Source of the DNA: Vibrio brasiliensis LMG 20546
GTDB lineage: Bacteria; Pseudomonadota; Gammaproteobacteria; Enterobacterales; Vibrionaceae
Direction of reading: 5' to 3'
Length of the DNA stretch: 64,000 nucleotides
Assembly (NCBI RefSeq): GCF_000189255.1
Contig: NZ_AEVS01000116.1
Span: 1 to 64,000 of the forward strand
A program made the position numbers and the translations under genes. Positions 1-8,808 of the stretch are shown one piece after another (position 1 is the first letter of the stretch; each line of letters starts with the position of its first letter). The notes beneath the pieces are model-generated. The model was given only the letters and a program-made list of their open reading frames with translations, had not been told where the DNA came from and ran no database searches.

Positions 1-7
1 ATTAAAC

Positions 8-36
8 AACCCAGCTTTTTAGCTGGGTTTTGTTTT
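8..36 (+). terminator. Intrinsic terminator-like hairpin
   Basis: A perfect 9-bp inverted repeat (AACCCAGCT / AGCTGGGTT) with a TTTT loop is followed by a T-rich tail on the plus strand. The gene it serves would lie left of the window. Confidence 0.6.
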
Positions 37-84
37 ATCTGGCTTATAGGTAGGAATTTATATTCTTCTATTCTTTTGCCAATA

Positions 85-110
85 AAAAATCCAGCCGAAG
101 CTGGATTTTT
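85..110 (-). terminator. Bidirectional terminator after distal flagellin gene
   Basis: AAAAATCCAGC-CGAA-GCTGGATTTTT has an 11-bp stem with A/T flanks on both sides, so it can work in both directions. It lies about 45 bases past the flagellin stop codon on the minus strand. Confidence 0.7.
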
Positions 111-154
111 GCATTTAGAGTCATGACTTTTTAAATAGCTCAGGAATTATTTCC

Positions 155-1288
155 TTAGCCTAAAAGCCCCAACGCTGAGTTGGGCGCTTGCTTTGCTTGA
201 GCAAGAACTGAGCTCGAAGCCTGAGTAAGGATCTGAGATTTAGTTAGAGCTGTAGTCTCTTTCGCGAAATCTGTATCCTTGATTCGGCTCTTAGACGCAT
301 TCACATTCTCGTTAATGTTGTCTAAGTTGTTGATCGCATGGTTGAAGCGGTTTTGGAATGCACCTAGCTCCGCACGGTGACTATCAACAAATTTAAGCGC
401 AGCGTCAACAATCGCAACTGACTCTTGAGCACCGCCAACAGATGTTACGTCAATTGTGTCGACAGTAACTGCTTTAGCTTCACCAATACCTAGTTCACCC
501 GCTAAGCTACCACCAAACGCCGCAGCACCTTCAACACGGTTGTTGTCAGTGAATAGCTGCAGTTTACCATCTTGGTCTACTGACGCTTTCACAAGGTCTG
601 TTTGACCATTGATGTAAGTAGCCAGTTCTTCGATATCGTCGCCAGCTTTAGCATTGATTGCTACGTTTTGCTCTTGGCCAAACTTGTCAGTCAGAGTGAT
701 TGTTAAATCGTTAGCACCGCCCTGAACCGTCCAGTCTTTACCTTGACCATTCGCTGCTACGTAGCTGTTGCCACCCATCATAGCATTATCACTGCGCATG
801 TTATTCATGGTTAGCATGACTGCTTCACCGTTGTCCGCACCAATCTGGAATGACTTCGTTGCGAAAGTGCCGTTTAGTAGCTTGTTACCACCAAATGATG
901 TGGTCTCTGCGATACGGTTTAGCTCATCATTTAGCGCTGTGATCTCTTCTTGAATCGCAACACGCTCAGACTTAGAGTTCGAGCCGTTAGCAGATTGCAG
1001 TGAGAGGTCACGCATACGTTGTAAGATGTTGGTCGTTTCATTCATGGCACCTTCTGCTGTTTGTGCCATTGAAATACCATCATTTGCGTTACGAACAGCG
1101 ACGTCTAAACCTCGGCTTTGCACATTCAAACGGTTAGAGATTTGCAAGCCAGCCGCGTCATCTTTCGCACTGTTGATCTTAAAACCGGATGAAAGTCTTT
1201 CCATCGACGCTTGTTGGGCATTTGACGCGCTATTTAAATAGCGTTGTGCAGTCATCGCCGAAACGTTTGTATTTACATTAACCGCCAT
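155..1288 (-). CDS. flaC: Flagellin (distal copy of tandem pair)
   Basis: This is a flagellin subunit of the polar flagellar filament, exported by the flagellar type III system. The 377-aa protein starts at the conserved flagellin N terminus ([18 protein letters not shown]), preceded by an AGGAG ribosome site. An in-frame extension of 21 codons upstream is rejected because it lacks flagellin similarity. The conserved helical D0/D1 ends ([20 protein letters not shown] near residues 33-52, and the C-terminal helix ending NSALGLLG) flank a variable middle. It lies downstream of a second flagellin gene that follows flgL, the same order as flgL-flaA-flaC in V. cholerae; flagellin names differ between Vibrio species, so the symbol is tentative. 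No good sigma-28 or sigma-54 promoter facing it was found in the gap upstream. Confidence 0.93.
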   Translation of the reverse strand: MAVNVNTNVSAMTAQRYLNSASNAQQASMERLSSGFKINSAKDDAAGLQISNRLNVQSRGLDVAVRNANDGISMAQTAEGAMNETTNILQRMRDLSLQSANGSNSKSERVAIQEEITALNDELNRIAETTSFGGNKLLNGTFATKSFQIGADNGEAVMLTMNNMRSDNAMMGGNSYVAANGQGKDWTVQGGANDLTITLTDKFGQEQNVAINAKAGDDIEELATYINGQTDLVKASVDQDGKLQLFTDNNRVEGAAAFGGSLAGELGIGEAKAVTVDTIDVTSVGGAQESVAIVDAALKFVDSHRAELGAFQNRFNHAINNLDNINENVNASKSRIKDTDFAKETTALTKSQILTQASSSVLAQAKQAPNSALGLLG

Positions 1289-1481
1289 AGTGGTTCTCCT
1301 ATTGATTTCCGTAGACCGGAGGTAAAGGTTTCCGACGTCTCGGCAAACCAATTAGTTCTCTCAAAGTAACCTTATTAGCGACGAGTGATTGATTAACTTT
1401 AGAGCTATTTGGTCAAATTCTATAAAATTCTGCTGGAAAACCTATATCGATGACAAAGTTGGCAGATATGAGATCAATTGC

Positions 1482-1508
1482 TAAAGTTTTGCGTATTTCA
1501 GCCGATAA
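1482..1508 (+). promoter_or_regulatory. Consensus sigma-28 (FliA) promoter, plus strand
   Basis: TAAAGTTT (1482-1489), an 11-base spacer and GCCGATAA (1501-1508) match the enterobacterial FliA consensus at every position. It faces away from the flagellin whose 5' region it lies in and towards the 3' end of the other flagellin. A start site would be expected near 1515. Confidence 0.6.
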
Positions 1509-1570
1509 ACGCAGATTTTTTGCAGGGGGAGATAGCCGAATAGGATGGTATTTTCTTTGGGCAAAAGAAA

Positions 1571-1600
1571 AGCCCCTTTTCCTTTGAGAGAACCGGGGCT
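1571..1600 (-). terminator. Terminator hairpin for upstream flagellin transcript
   Basis: The arms AGCCCC and GGGGCT enclose an 18-base loop. On the minus strand the hairpin is followed by TTTTCTTTT, which fits a minus-strand intrinsic terminator about 180 bases past the proximal flagellin stop. On the plus strand it is followed only by ATTTGG, a weak tail. Confidence 0.5.
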
Positions 1601-1736
1601 ATTTGGTAGCCAATGCCAATATGGAGATCGAGAGAAATGATCACAGCCTGGCTGCCGTGCTACATAAGTGACTCCAGTGATGGAGCAGGTGAGAGAGAGA
1701 ACTCCATTACCTGATCACCTATGTTTGCCGTCAAAC

Positions 1737-1773
1737 TTTCACTAACCCCACGTCTAGGTTAACGTTAGTGAAA
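1737..1773 (-). repeat. Inverted repeat just after proximal flagellin stop
   Basis: The arms TTTCACTAAC and GTTAGTGAAA lie within 50 bases of the flagellin stop codon. There is no strong T tract, so it may be an mRNA 3'-end stabilising or processing hairpin rather than a terminator. Confidence 0.45.
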
Positions 1774-1783
1774 AGGTTGACCA

Positions 1784-2929
1784 CTACTGCAATAGTGTCA
1801 TTGCAGAGTTTGGCAACTGTTTTGCTTGAGCAAGTATTGAAGTACCCGCTTGTTGCAGAATTTGTGCTTTGGTCATCGCCGTAGTCTCTTTCGCGAAGTC
1901 TGTATCGCGGATTCGACTGTTAGATGCTTCAACGTTTTCTTGGATGTTCGCCAAGTTGTTTATGCTGTGGCTTAGACGGTTTTGCTTAGCACCCAAGTCA
2001 GCACGTTGTGAATCTACGTACTTAAGTGCTGCGTCAACGATACCAACTGCGTTCTGAGCGCCACCAACTGAACGAACATCAATGTTCTGTACCGTTGTTT
2101 GCACACCAGGCCCGCCGTTCAGACCAAGTTCACTAGCAAGACCACCAGAAATATTCAGGTTGCCTTCCAGGTTAGGCTCTGCGGCAAAGATCTGCAGTCT
2201 GCCATCCTGATCAACTGACGCTTTAAACTTGTCTGTCTGACCATTGATGTATGTTGCTAGTTCTTCGATGTCATCGCCTTCTTTAGCGATGATATCAAGA
2301 GTTATCGCTTCACCATCTTTAGTCGTGAATTCGAATTTTAGATCTTTCGCTGCGGTAGGTACGCCCCAGTCTTTATCTTTTGCTTTTTCAGCGTCAGAGA
2401 TAAATGTCTGGCCACCCATACGGAAGTCATCCGCACGAACACTGGTTAACCCCATGATGATTGCTTCACCTGAACTCGCACCAATCTGGAATGATGCTTC
2501 ACCAAACGAACCATTCAGCAATTTACGACCACCAAATGATGTCGTTTCAGCGATACGGTTAAGTTCGTCTTGTAGCGCTGACACTTCTTCGTGTAGTGCC
2601 TGACGTTCTGATGCCGAGTTAGTACCGTTAGCAGACTGTAGTGATAAGTCACGGATACGCTGTAGAATCGATGTTGATTCGTTCATCGCACCTTCCGCAG
2701 TCTGAGCAATCGAGATACCATCGTTGGCATTACGCATCGCCACATCCAGGCCACGAGACTGAGCCGTTAGTCGGTTCGAGATCTGTAGGCCAGCCGCATC
2801 ATCTTTTGCACTGTTGATCTGTTGACCAGAAGACAAACGCTCCATCGAGGTATTCAGATCACCTGTTGCTTTATTTAGGTAACGCTGGGCGGTCATCGCC
2901 GAAACGTTAGTATTTACTGTAATGGTCAT
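1784..2929 (-). CDS. flaA: Flagellin (proximal to flgL)
   Basis: This flagellin filament subunit has 381 aa with conserved N- and C-terminal helical domains ([18 protein letters not shown] at the start; the end is NSAMTLLQ) and a variable centre. The start is placed at the ATG preceded by AGGAG, not at an in-frame codon 22 residues upstream. It is a close paralogue of the next gene, suggesting tandem duplication. It directly follows flgL and has a sigma-54-like element about 140 bases upstream, as does the core flagellin flaA of V. cholerae; the symbol rests on that parallel. It would be expressed with the class III flagellar genes. Confidence 0.93.
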   Translation of the reverse strand: MTITVNTNVSAMTAQRYLNKATGDLNTSMERLSSGQQINSAKDDAAGLQISNRLTAQSRGLDVAMRNANDGISIAQTAEGAMNESTSILQRIRDLSLQSANGTNSASERQALHEEVSALQDELNRIAETTSFGGRKLLNGSFGEASFQIGASSGEAIIMGLTSVRADDFRMGGQTFISDAEKAKDKDWGVPTAAKDLKFEFTTKDGEAITLDIIAKEGDDIEELATYINGQTDKFKASVDQDGRLQIFAAEPNLEGNLNISGGLASELGLNGGPGVQTTVQNIDVRSVGGAQNAVGIVDAALKYVDSQRADLGAKQNRLSHSINNLANIQENVEASNSRIRDTDFAKETTAMTKAQILQQAGTSILAQAKQLPNSAMTLLQ

Positions 2930-3299
2930 AGTTTGCTCTCCTATTGAGTTCGCAAGTGCTTGCGAAGCGGCCAGCTTTGTCTCATTTGGAAGCACTGACC
3001 GTAAATGCCTTGCTAAGCAGACCTTCTGCCTGCTTAAAACTTATTTGTTTAACTCTTAGCTAGTTAATTCAAGTTATGTGCCAACTATAAAAATCAGAGG
3101 AATAAATTAATTTCCCTTTAATTATTAGCAACTTAAATAAAGTGAGCGAAATTCATTCGATTTGAACAATTAGCACTCACTGGGTGCGGCAATCGCTTTG
3201 CCGCCCTTTTGCCACCTTACTTGCCACTCTTAACGGCAGTAATTCGGTAACAAACCACATCTATCTCGCACTTATGGCATTGCACATAAGGCATTGAGC
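2930..3299. other. Intergenic region flgL-flagellin (370 bp)
   Basis: The gap contains the sigma-54-like element at 3069-3084 and a short hairpin (GCGGCAA-TCGCT-TTGCCGC, 3186-3204) in the flgL 3' region. No gene is seen. Confidence 0.6.
3069..3084 (-). promoter_or_regulatory. Sigma-54-like promoter of proximal flagellin
   Basis: On the minus strand TTGGCAC is followed after five bases by TTGA, giving GG-N10-GA. The -24 element is perfect, but the -12 element has A where C is usual, so it would be a weaker match. It lies 140 bases before the start codon. Confidence 0.5.
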
Positions 3300-4493
3300 T
3301 TAGATGTAGTTGAATAATGTTAAGTCTTTGGTTTTACCAAACGCCTGTTGCGATGCCTGCAGGGCTCTTGAGTTTTCATTAAACTCGATAATTGCCTCGG
3401 CATAATCAAGGTCTTCAAAATTACTCTTCGACTTAGCCAGCGTCATTTTGAAGTCATCATGCTGCTCTTCTTGAATGTCCAGCGTGTTCAATCTTGCACC
3501 GACATCAGTACGTGCTTTGTTCAAGTGAATAAACGCAGCATGGAACTCTTGGGTGATCTGGTGTAACTGAGCAGTATTAGACGAATCTGATACCGAACCA
3601 CGTGACAGCTCCATTGCATCTTGGAAGGTTTCAAAAACGCTAAACGTACGACGTGGCTCGAGTTCAATCTCATCGCCTTTAGTAATCTGACCTTTTACCT
3701 GAATCCTCACGCCTTCGTATTGAATGCCCTCAGCGGGATCAAACGTATCCGCTTTAACCACTGAACCATCTCGCTCAAGCTGGTAACCGTATTTGCCTTC
3801 CGGCATATCGACAAAGGTTACTTTGTAGCTGGACTGGTCATCAGGGTCGATGTTGATAGCACGCTCTAACAGCAGTTCGGAAGCATCTTTCAGGTTGTAC
3901 TTAGGCTCGAAGTCACCGAACGGGTTGTCGATTTCCATAAACAGTTTGCTGCCAGGGTCATTAATTGGCATCTCTAAACTATTGGAGATCTTCATCTTGC
4001 GCTGATAGTCATCACCGGCGTAAACCACATCACCGTTTCTATCACGGAAGAAAGGCTGATTTTTTGGCTTGGTGCCAGCAAAAATGTAGTTGCCGGATTC
4101 ATCCTGCACATTAACCAGGTTAAGGAAGTTATTGGAAATCTCTTCAATTTCTCGACGCTTCGCCAGACGGTCTTCTGGAGACAGAGCACCGTTAATCATT
4201 TCCATAACCGTGCGCTTGGCTTCATCGGCAAACTCTTCAGCATTAGAAATAATCACTTCATGGTGCTCAAGACGGTTACGAGTCAAGGTAATCGCATCGG
4301 TAAACTGACGTAACTGCTCTTTTTGCTGACCGATATTCTGGATGTAGTGTGTCGCCAAAGGATCATCACTGGCTTTCATCAACTTCTTACCAGAAGCCAA
4401 CTGAGCCTGGTTATGGTGTACCTTGGCTTCAGAACGACGCAAATCATTCTGTACCGACTGATAGTTATGGAAGCTAGAAATACGGTTCATCAT
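3300..4493 (-). CDS. flgL: Flagellar hook-filament junction protein FlgL (HAP3)
   Basis: FlgL forms the second junction layer between hook and filament. The protein has 397 aa with flagellin-like coiled N and C termini (SFHNYQSVQNDLRRSEAKV; SRALQASQQAFGKTKDLTLFNYI), the usual Vibrio FlgL length. Two adjacent ATG codons follow a GGAGG site, so translation may begin one codon later (4490). It lies 10 bases downstream of flgK in the same direction and should be cotranscribed with it from the sigma-54 promoter at 6434-6449. Confidence 0.95.
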   Translation of the reverse strand: MMNRISSFHNYQSVQNDLRRSEAKVHHNQAQLASGKKLMKASDDPLATHYIQNIGQQKEQLRQFTDAITLTRNRLEHHEVIISNAEEFADEAKRTVMEMINGALSPEDRLAKRREIEEISNNFLNLVNVQDESGNYIFAGTKPKNQPFFRDRNGDVVYAGDDYQRKMKISNSLEMPINDPGSKLFMEIDNPFGDFEPKYNLKDASELLLERAINIDPDDQSSYKVTFVDMPEGKYGYQLERDGSVVKADTFDPAEGIQYEGVRIQVKGQITKGDEIELEPRRTFSVFETFQDAMELSRGSVSDSSNTAQLHQITQEFHAAFIHLNKARTDVGARLNTLDIQEEQHDDFKMTLAKSKSNFEDLDYAEAIIEFNENSRALQASQQAFGKTKDLTLFNYI

Positions 4494-4503
4494 TTATGCC
4501 TCC

Positions 4504-6377
4504 TTATCTCAGCGCCAGAATGGTGTTAAAGGTGTCATTGGCCGCCTGCATGATGCGCGACGAAGCCATATATGCTTGCTGAAACTTCATCATGTTTGCC
4601 GCTTCTTCATCGAGGTTTACCCCTGAAATAGAAGCAACTCTCTCTTGGGCCGCTTCTTTTTCTAATCGGGAAACATCCGTCAATCGTGAGGCGGTCGACA
4701 TCTGCAAGCCAACGTCAGTATTGAGGTTGTGATAGATATCCAGAATCGTCGACTCACCATCGTTGAGTTTTTTATCGGTCTGGATATTTTGCATTTTTAG
4801 CAAGTTGCCGTTATCACCTTCCGAAGGGACAAGGTTTGCCGTGAACTTGTCATTAGGTAATGCGCCATCGGTCAGTTCAAATGAGGTGCCCTGAACGGTG
4901 ACTGCGCCTGATGGAGGATAAGCTTGAGGTTGAAGCAGTACATTGCCTTTGGTATCGGTAACGGCAAACTGTTTGCCGTCCGGCGAGATAATGACCTCAA
5001 ACTCGCGTAAGTCACCTGCCTGGGCAATACTAAACTTCGCCTTACCCTGAGCAAAGGTTGTCGACGCTTCGTAACTTTGCGCGGCAATATCGCTTGGGTC
5101 ATTGGTTTCCATCTGCATTTGCGCCGCACCACTGCGCGTCGGACGCAACAGAACGCGCTCACCAGACTCAAGGTCTTGACGAATATCGATACGAATCCCA
5201 TCAAGCGATATCGAGTTATCGACGACCGGAACAATAAACTGCTCACCTGAAGGACGCGTAATGTAGTAGTCGCCGCCGGTGTATTGCAGTGAATACTCAC
5301 CACCAATCAGTTGGCTGGTGTCTTCAATAAATACCGCGAGCTCTGCTTCAGAATTGGAAGAGGTCACCACGCGAGACTTAGCAACAACCTCAGAGTTAAC
5401 GTCAGTAAAGATCAAACCACCAATGTTCCCTCTTAAATCAAGACCTTGAGATTGAAGCTTATTCACTTCATAAGAGAATGAGGTAGCCAGCTTTCCCAGC
5501 TCATCCATCAATTGAGGGATCTTCTCATCGCGCATCGATAACATCGCACCGATCTTGCCATCGATGTCTTTGGTGGTGATCGCTTTAATGCCCTTACCTT
5601 CAATCATCGCCAGACGACGCTGATGAACATCAGGGTAACCATCAATCATCTTCAGCTCACTGGCTTCTGTGCCTGAAACTAAGGTGTGGCCATTACCGAT
5701 ATGGATATTGAAACCTTCAGCATTTTTACGCGGAGTTACCGTGACTTTGGTATATTCTGATAGCTCTGCCACCAGCTTCTCATGGGTATCCATAAGGTCA
5801 TTATGTGGCCCTGGTGTACGCATCATCAGACGGTGTAAGTCACGAATTTCTAAGGCAAGTTGGTTCACACGCTCAATACCTAAATCGAGCTTTTTGTTGG
5901 TCACATCCGACTGACGACGAATGGTCTCATGGAAATCGTTGAGGTTCTGCGTGATTAGGTTGGCTTTTTCCAACACTACTTTACGCGCACCCACATCATT
6001 AGGGCTATCCGCAAGAGATTTAACCCCATCAAACCATTCATTGAGGTTCTCAGGGATTTTCTTAGACGCAACGGATGAGAGCATACTAGAGAGCATCTCA
6101 AGGTTGCCTTCATCATCGACTTTATGCGCATAGTTGGTAGTAGATACATTGAGTTCATTAACGGCAAACTGATCCCAGGAGCGGCGAACTTTTTCCACGT
6201 GCACGCCCATACCATAGGTTTCCCCACCATACTGGCGCGGCATGTTGTGCCTTGTATCACCGACTGACGGCTATAACCCTCTGTATTTACATTAGAGATG
6301 TTATGACCTGTGGTGTTTAGTTGTCTCTGAGCCGTCAGTACGCTTTGCGAACCAAGATTCAGAAGATCAGACGCCAT
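4504..6377 (-). pseudogene. flgK: Flagellar hook-associated protein FlgK (HAP1), single-base frameshift
   Basis: FlgK forms the first hook-filament junction layer. The N-terminal 44 codons (from ATG at 6377, MASDLLNLGSQSVLTAQRQL onward, with the ISNVNTEGYSRQ motif) are in one frame. The remaining 579 residues from MPRQYGGE at 6243 to NTILALR are in another. At 6246 one base appears missing: reading the A twice restores Thr-Asn-Met and a 624-aa protein of normal FlgK length. The rest has no stops, which suggests a recent mutation or a sequencing error. Without FlgK, filament assembly normally fails, so a true frameshift would predict a non-motile or leaky strain. A ribosome site (GGGGG) and a strong sigma-54 promoter precede the gene. 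Confidence 0.85.
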
Positions 6378-6433
6378 ATTGCCCCCAAGAAACCTATAAA
6401 AATCAGTATTAACTGAACATCTGGGTTAATAAA

Positions 6434-6449
6434 TGCAATATGTGTGCCA
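6434..6449 (-). promoter_or_regulatory. Sigma-54 promoter of flgKL
   Basis: On the minus strand TGGCAC-ACATA-TTGCA matches the RpoN consensus at the -24 and -12 elements. The flgK start is 57 bases downstream of the -12 element. The tandem repeat begins on the next base upstream of the -24 box. Confidence 0.85.
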
Positions 6450-6547
6450 AAGCGAGAAGCGAGAAGCGAGAAGCGAGAAGCGAGAAGCGAGAAGCGAGAA
6501 GCGAGAAGCGAGAAGCGAGAAGCGAGAAGCGAGAAGCGAGAAGCGAG
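6450..6547. repeat. 7-bp tandem repeat (AAGCGAG)14
   Basis: Fourteen perfect consecutive copies of AAGCGAG are followed by a partial AA. The unit is not a multiple of three and the array is in noncoding DNA. Perfect short repeats of this kind commonly vary in copy number by slipped-strand mispairing. Confidence 0.97.
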
Positions 6548-6555
6548 AAAATCTT

Positions 6556-6588
6556 GGAAGGTTGACGTGAAGGCGTCAACCTTTTTTC
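6556..6588 (+). terminator. Terminator-like hairpin with T tail (plus orientation)
   Basis: AAGGTTGACG and CGTCAACCTT are complementary and are followed by TTTTT on the plus strand. On the minus strand it would be a hairpin without a T tract downstream of flgJ. Which transcript it ends is unclear, because no plus-strand gene precedes it. Confidence 0.5.
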
Positions 6589-6657
6589 TGCATTTGAGAT
6601 ATAAGTCCCTAGCAAAAACCTCAGTCTTATAGACTTACTCAGCAGCCCAAGAGCGCA

Positions 6658-6730
6658 CCTCTCGAAGGGCGCAGCCCGGTCTAAATTCTCGCAGGACGAA
6701 GTCCGTTCTCTAAGGGCGCAGACCTCGAGC
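6658..6730. repeat. Short degenerate repeats with GNA-loop mini-hairpins
   Basis: Three related units begin with TCTCG or TCTAAG and contain GGGC-GCA-GCCC or GGAC-GAA-GTCC mini-hairpins. They lie immediately downstream of the flgJ stop codon. The units are about 23 bases long and imperfect. Confidence 0.5.
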
Positions 6731-7638
6731 TACATCTGATCTATCCGCGCCTTAACACTTAATACCTTATCGGCATAACGCGGATCGGTCGCGTAGCCTG
6801 CTTGGTGGATGCCGCGAATAAACTCTTCATTATTGCCACCATGGCGTAGAGCTGTAGTGTAACGTGGGTTTTCGTTAAGGAAACGAACGTAGTCGTTGAA
6901 GCTCTCTTCATAGCTTTGATAAGAACGGAAAGCCGCTTGTTCCTTCACTGGTACACCTTGATGATACTCAAGAGTTTGTGTCGCAACGCGATCACCTGCC
7001 CAGCTGCGGTCTGCCTTAATATTGAAGAGGTTGTTACTACTGCCAGCAGCGTTATTAATTACTTTCTGGCCCCAGCCAGTTTCAAGCGCAGCCTGAGCAA
7101 GAAGCAGCGATGAATCAATGCCAAGTGCACGTGCCGCTTTCTCGGCATACGGCTTCATTGAAGTAACAAACGACTCTGGTGAATCAAATCGGGAAGGCTG
7201 TTTTACAGTAGCGATAGGCGCCGTCGGCTCATCCGCTCTTTGTTGACGGATACGATCGACTTTTTCCATCATGGCTTCAAAGTCTGTATTGCGCGCTTTG
7301 GCGTTCTGGTTTTCGACACTACCAGATGAGAGTTGTGCAACGATCATGTCTGCTAATCCTAACGAGCCCGATGCACTCAGTTCACTCGACATCTGCTCAT
7401 CCATCATCTGACGGTAGAACTGTTGATTCTGGCTATCCATTAGTCCAGACTCAAAAGTCGAGTTGGCGTCACGCATTGATTTGAACAGCATGTTAGTAAA
7501 GATAGCTTCAAACTGTTTAGCCGCAGCAGTAAGCGCTTCTTTTTCGCTACCTTCATCGCCATCAACTGCCTTTTGACGAAGCTTGTCGAGGCCAGCAATA
7601 TCATGAATAAAGCCGATGTCGTTGCCGTTATTAATCAT
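6730..7638 (-). CDS. flgJ: Flagellar rod cap / peptidoglycan hydrolase FlgJ
   Basis: FlgJ caps the growing rod and cuts the peptidoglycan layer so the rod can cross it. The protein has 302 aa: an N-terminal rod-binding domain (AAKQFEAIFTNMLFKSMRDA, about residues 40-60) and a C-terminal glucosaminidase domain of the lysozyme-like type (LLLAQAALETGWGQK with the acidic residue typical of the active site, then NNLFNIKA). The start follows AAAGGAG. It lies 11 bases after flgI, near the end of the flgFGHIJ operon. Confidence 0.96.
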   Translation of the reverse strand: MINNGNDIGFIHDIAGLDKLRQKAVDGDEGSEKEALTAAAKQFEAIFTNMLFKSMRDANSTFESGLMDSQNQQFYRQMMDEQMSSELSASGSLGLADMIVAQLSSGSVENQNAKARNTDFEAMMEKVDRIRQQRADEPTAPIATVKQPSRFDSPESFVTSMKPYAEKAARALGIDSSLLLAQAALETGWGQKVINNAAGSSNNLFNIKADRSWAGDRVATQTLEYHQGVPVKEQAAFRSYQSYEESFNDYVRFLNENPRYTTALRHGGNNEEFIRGIHQAGYATDPRYADKVLSVKARIDQM

Positions 7639-7649
7639 GCTCTACTCCT

Positions 7650-8741
7650 TTAGATAACAATCAGTTGGCCTTCAATGGCGCCAGCCTGTTTGAGTGCTTG
7701 CAGGATTGCCATCAGATCTGAAGGCGCAGCACCGACTTCATTGACTGCACGTACCAGGTCATCCAGAGTCAGACCAGGCTCGAACTTAAACATCTTGCCC
7801 TGCTCTTCAGTCACCTCGATATCAGTATCAGGTACCACAACGGTCTCACCGCCACCAAAAGCGTTAGGCTGGCTTACGTTAAGGTTTTCCTTGATAGCGA
7901 CTGTCATACCACCGTGTGTTACAGCAGCAGGTTTCAGACGCACATGTTTACCCACCACAATCGTACCTGTACGTGAGTTAACGATAATCTTGGCAGAGCC
8001 CTCTGCCGGATTAAATTCAATATTCTCAATGGCTGAAAGGAAGGCTACTCGCTGGGTCACATCACGTGGAGCACGTACTTTGACTGACGTTGCATCGACA
8101 GCTGACGCCATTTGCGGACCAAGGAAGTTGTTTACCGCATCAGCCATACGCTGAGCAGTGGTAAAATCAGATTCAAGCAAGTTAAAGGTAATGTAGTCAC
8201 CTCGACTGAACGGCGTAGGAATCTCACGTTCAACCATAGCACCATTAGAAATCATGCCTGCTGTTGGGTTGTTGCCAACAATTTTAGAGCCATCAGCACC
8301 TGTCGCACTGAAACCGCTAACCACAAGATTGCCCTGTGCAACGGCATAGATTTGCCCGTCGAGACCTTTCAGCATGGTTTGCATCAGAGTACCGCCACGC
8401 AGGCTTTTCGCAGAACCAATTGACGATACAGTGACATCAATAGTCTGACCCTGCTTAGAAAAAGCTGGCAGTTCAGCAGTAACAATTACCGCTGCGACGT
8501 TTTTACTTTTTGGCTTAGTGCCCGGTGGCATCTGAATACCAAAATTCTGTAGCATGGCGTTAAAGCTTTGATCGGTAAAGGGTGTTGATTCTCCAGTACC
8601 CGGTAAACCCGTTACCAGTCCGTAGCCCACCAGTTGGTTACTACGCACACCAGCAACCTGAGCAACGTCTTTAATTCGCGCTGCCTGTGCTGATGTTGCG
8701 ATAACCAGCAAGCTTGTAATTAGGAGAAACAACTTTTTCAT
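7650..8741 (-). CDS. flgI: Flagellar P-ring protein FlgI
   Basis: FlgI polymerises in the periplasm as the P ring, the bushing around the rod. The protein has 363 aa with a Sec signal peptide ([20 protein letters not shown], cleaved before ARIKDV) and the conserved [20 protein letters not shown] segment. A start two codons upstream (8747) is possible, but it lies only one base from the AAAGG site, so 8741 is chosen. It sits between flgH and flgJ in the expected order. Confidence 0.96.
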   Translation of the reverse strand: MKKLFLLITSLLVIATSAQAARIKDVAQVAGVRSNQLVGYGLVTGLPGTGESTPFTDQSFNAMLQNFGIQMPPGTKPKSKNVAAVIVTAELPAFSKQGQTIDVTVSSIGSAKSLRGGTLMQTMLKGLDGQIYAVAQGNLVVSGFSATGADGSKIVGNNPTAGMISNGAMVEREIPTPFSRGDYITFNLLESDFTTAQRMADAVNNFLGPQMASAVDATSVKVRAPRDVTQRVAFLSAIENIEFNPAEGSAKIIVNSRTGTIVVGKHVRLKPAAVTHGGMTVAIKENLNVSQPNAFGGGETVVVPDTDIEVTEEQGKMFKFEPGLTLDDLVRAVNEVGAAPSDLMAILQALKQAGAIEGQLIVI

Positions 8742-8808
8742 GACCATACCTTTGCTCTAACTCTGTGCCATCTTTGTTTTGGTGCCAAAAAAGCGGCATC
8801 AGATGGAT

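Larger units (their letters stand above)
1289..1783. other. Flagellin-flagellin intergenic region (495 bp)
   Basis: The gap holds a plus-strand sigma-28 element, a minus-oriented terminator and an inverted repeat next to the upstream flagellin stop (listed separately). About 130 bases between the two hairpins could be a 3' UTR transcript. No open reading frame with flagellar similarity is seen. The only minus-strand sigma-28-like match (near 1372-1401) has a spacer about 3 bases too long. Confidence 0.6.
6378..6729. other. Intergenic region flgJ-flgK (352 bp)
   Basis: The gap holds a sigma-54 promoter, a 14-copy 7-bp tandem repeat, a hairpin with a T tail, and short degenerate hairpin repeats at 6660-6730. 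Frames reading through the repeat give only a periodic peptide and are not considered genes. Confidence 0.7.

Noticed and set aside
1366-1402. Minus-strand sigma-28 promoter for the distal flagellin
   Set aside because: TAAAGTTA and GCTAATAA are present, but the spacer is 14 bases rather than 11 and the -10 is imperfect.
6246-6246. Programmed frameshift in flgK
   Set aside because: There is no slippery heptamer or downstream structure evident, and FlgK in other Vibrio is a single frame; mutation or error is more likely.
6450-6547. CRISPR array
   Set aside because: The unit is 7 bp with no spacers; it is a simple tandem repeat and no cas genes are present.
6409-6632. Open frames on both strands through the 7-bp repeat
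   Set aside because: They only translate the repeat into periodic peptides, have no ribosome site and overlap the flgK promoter.
8741-8800. Sigma-54 promoter before flgI (two TGGCAC matches)
   Set aside because: Neither has a -12 GC at the required spacing.
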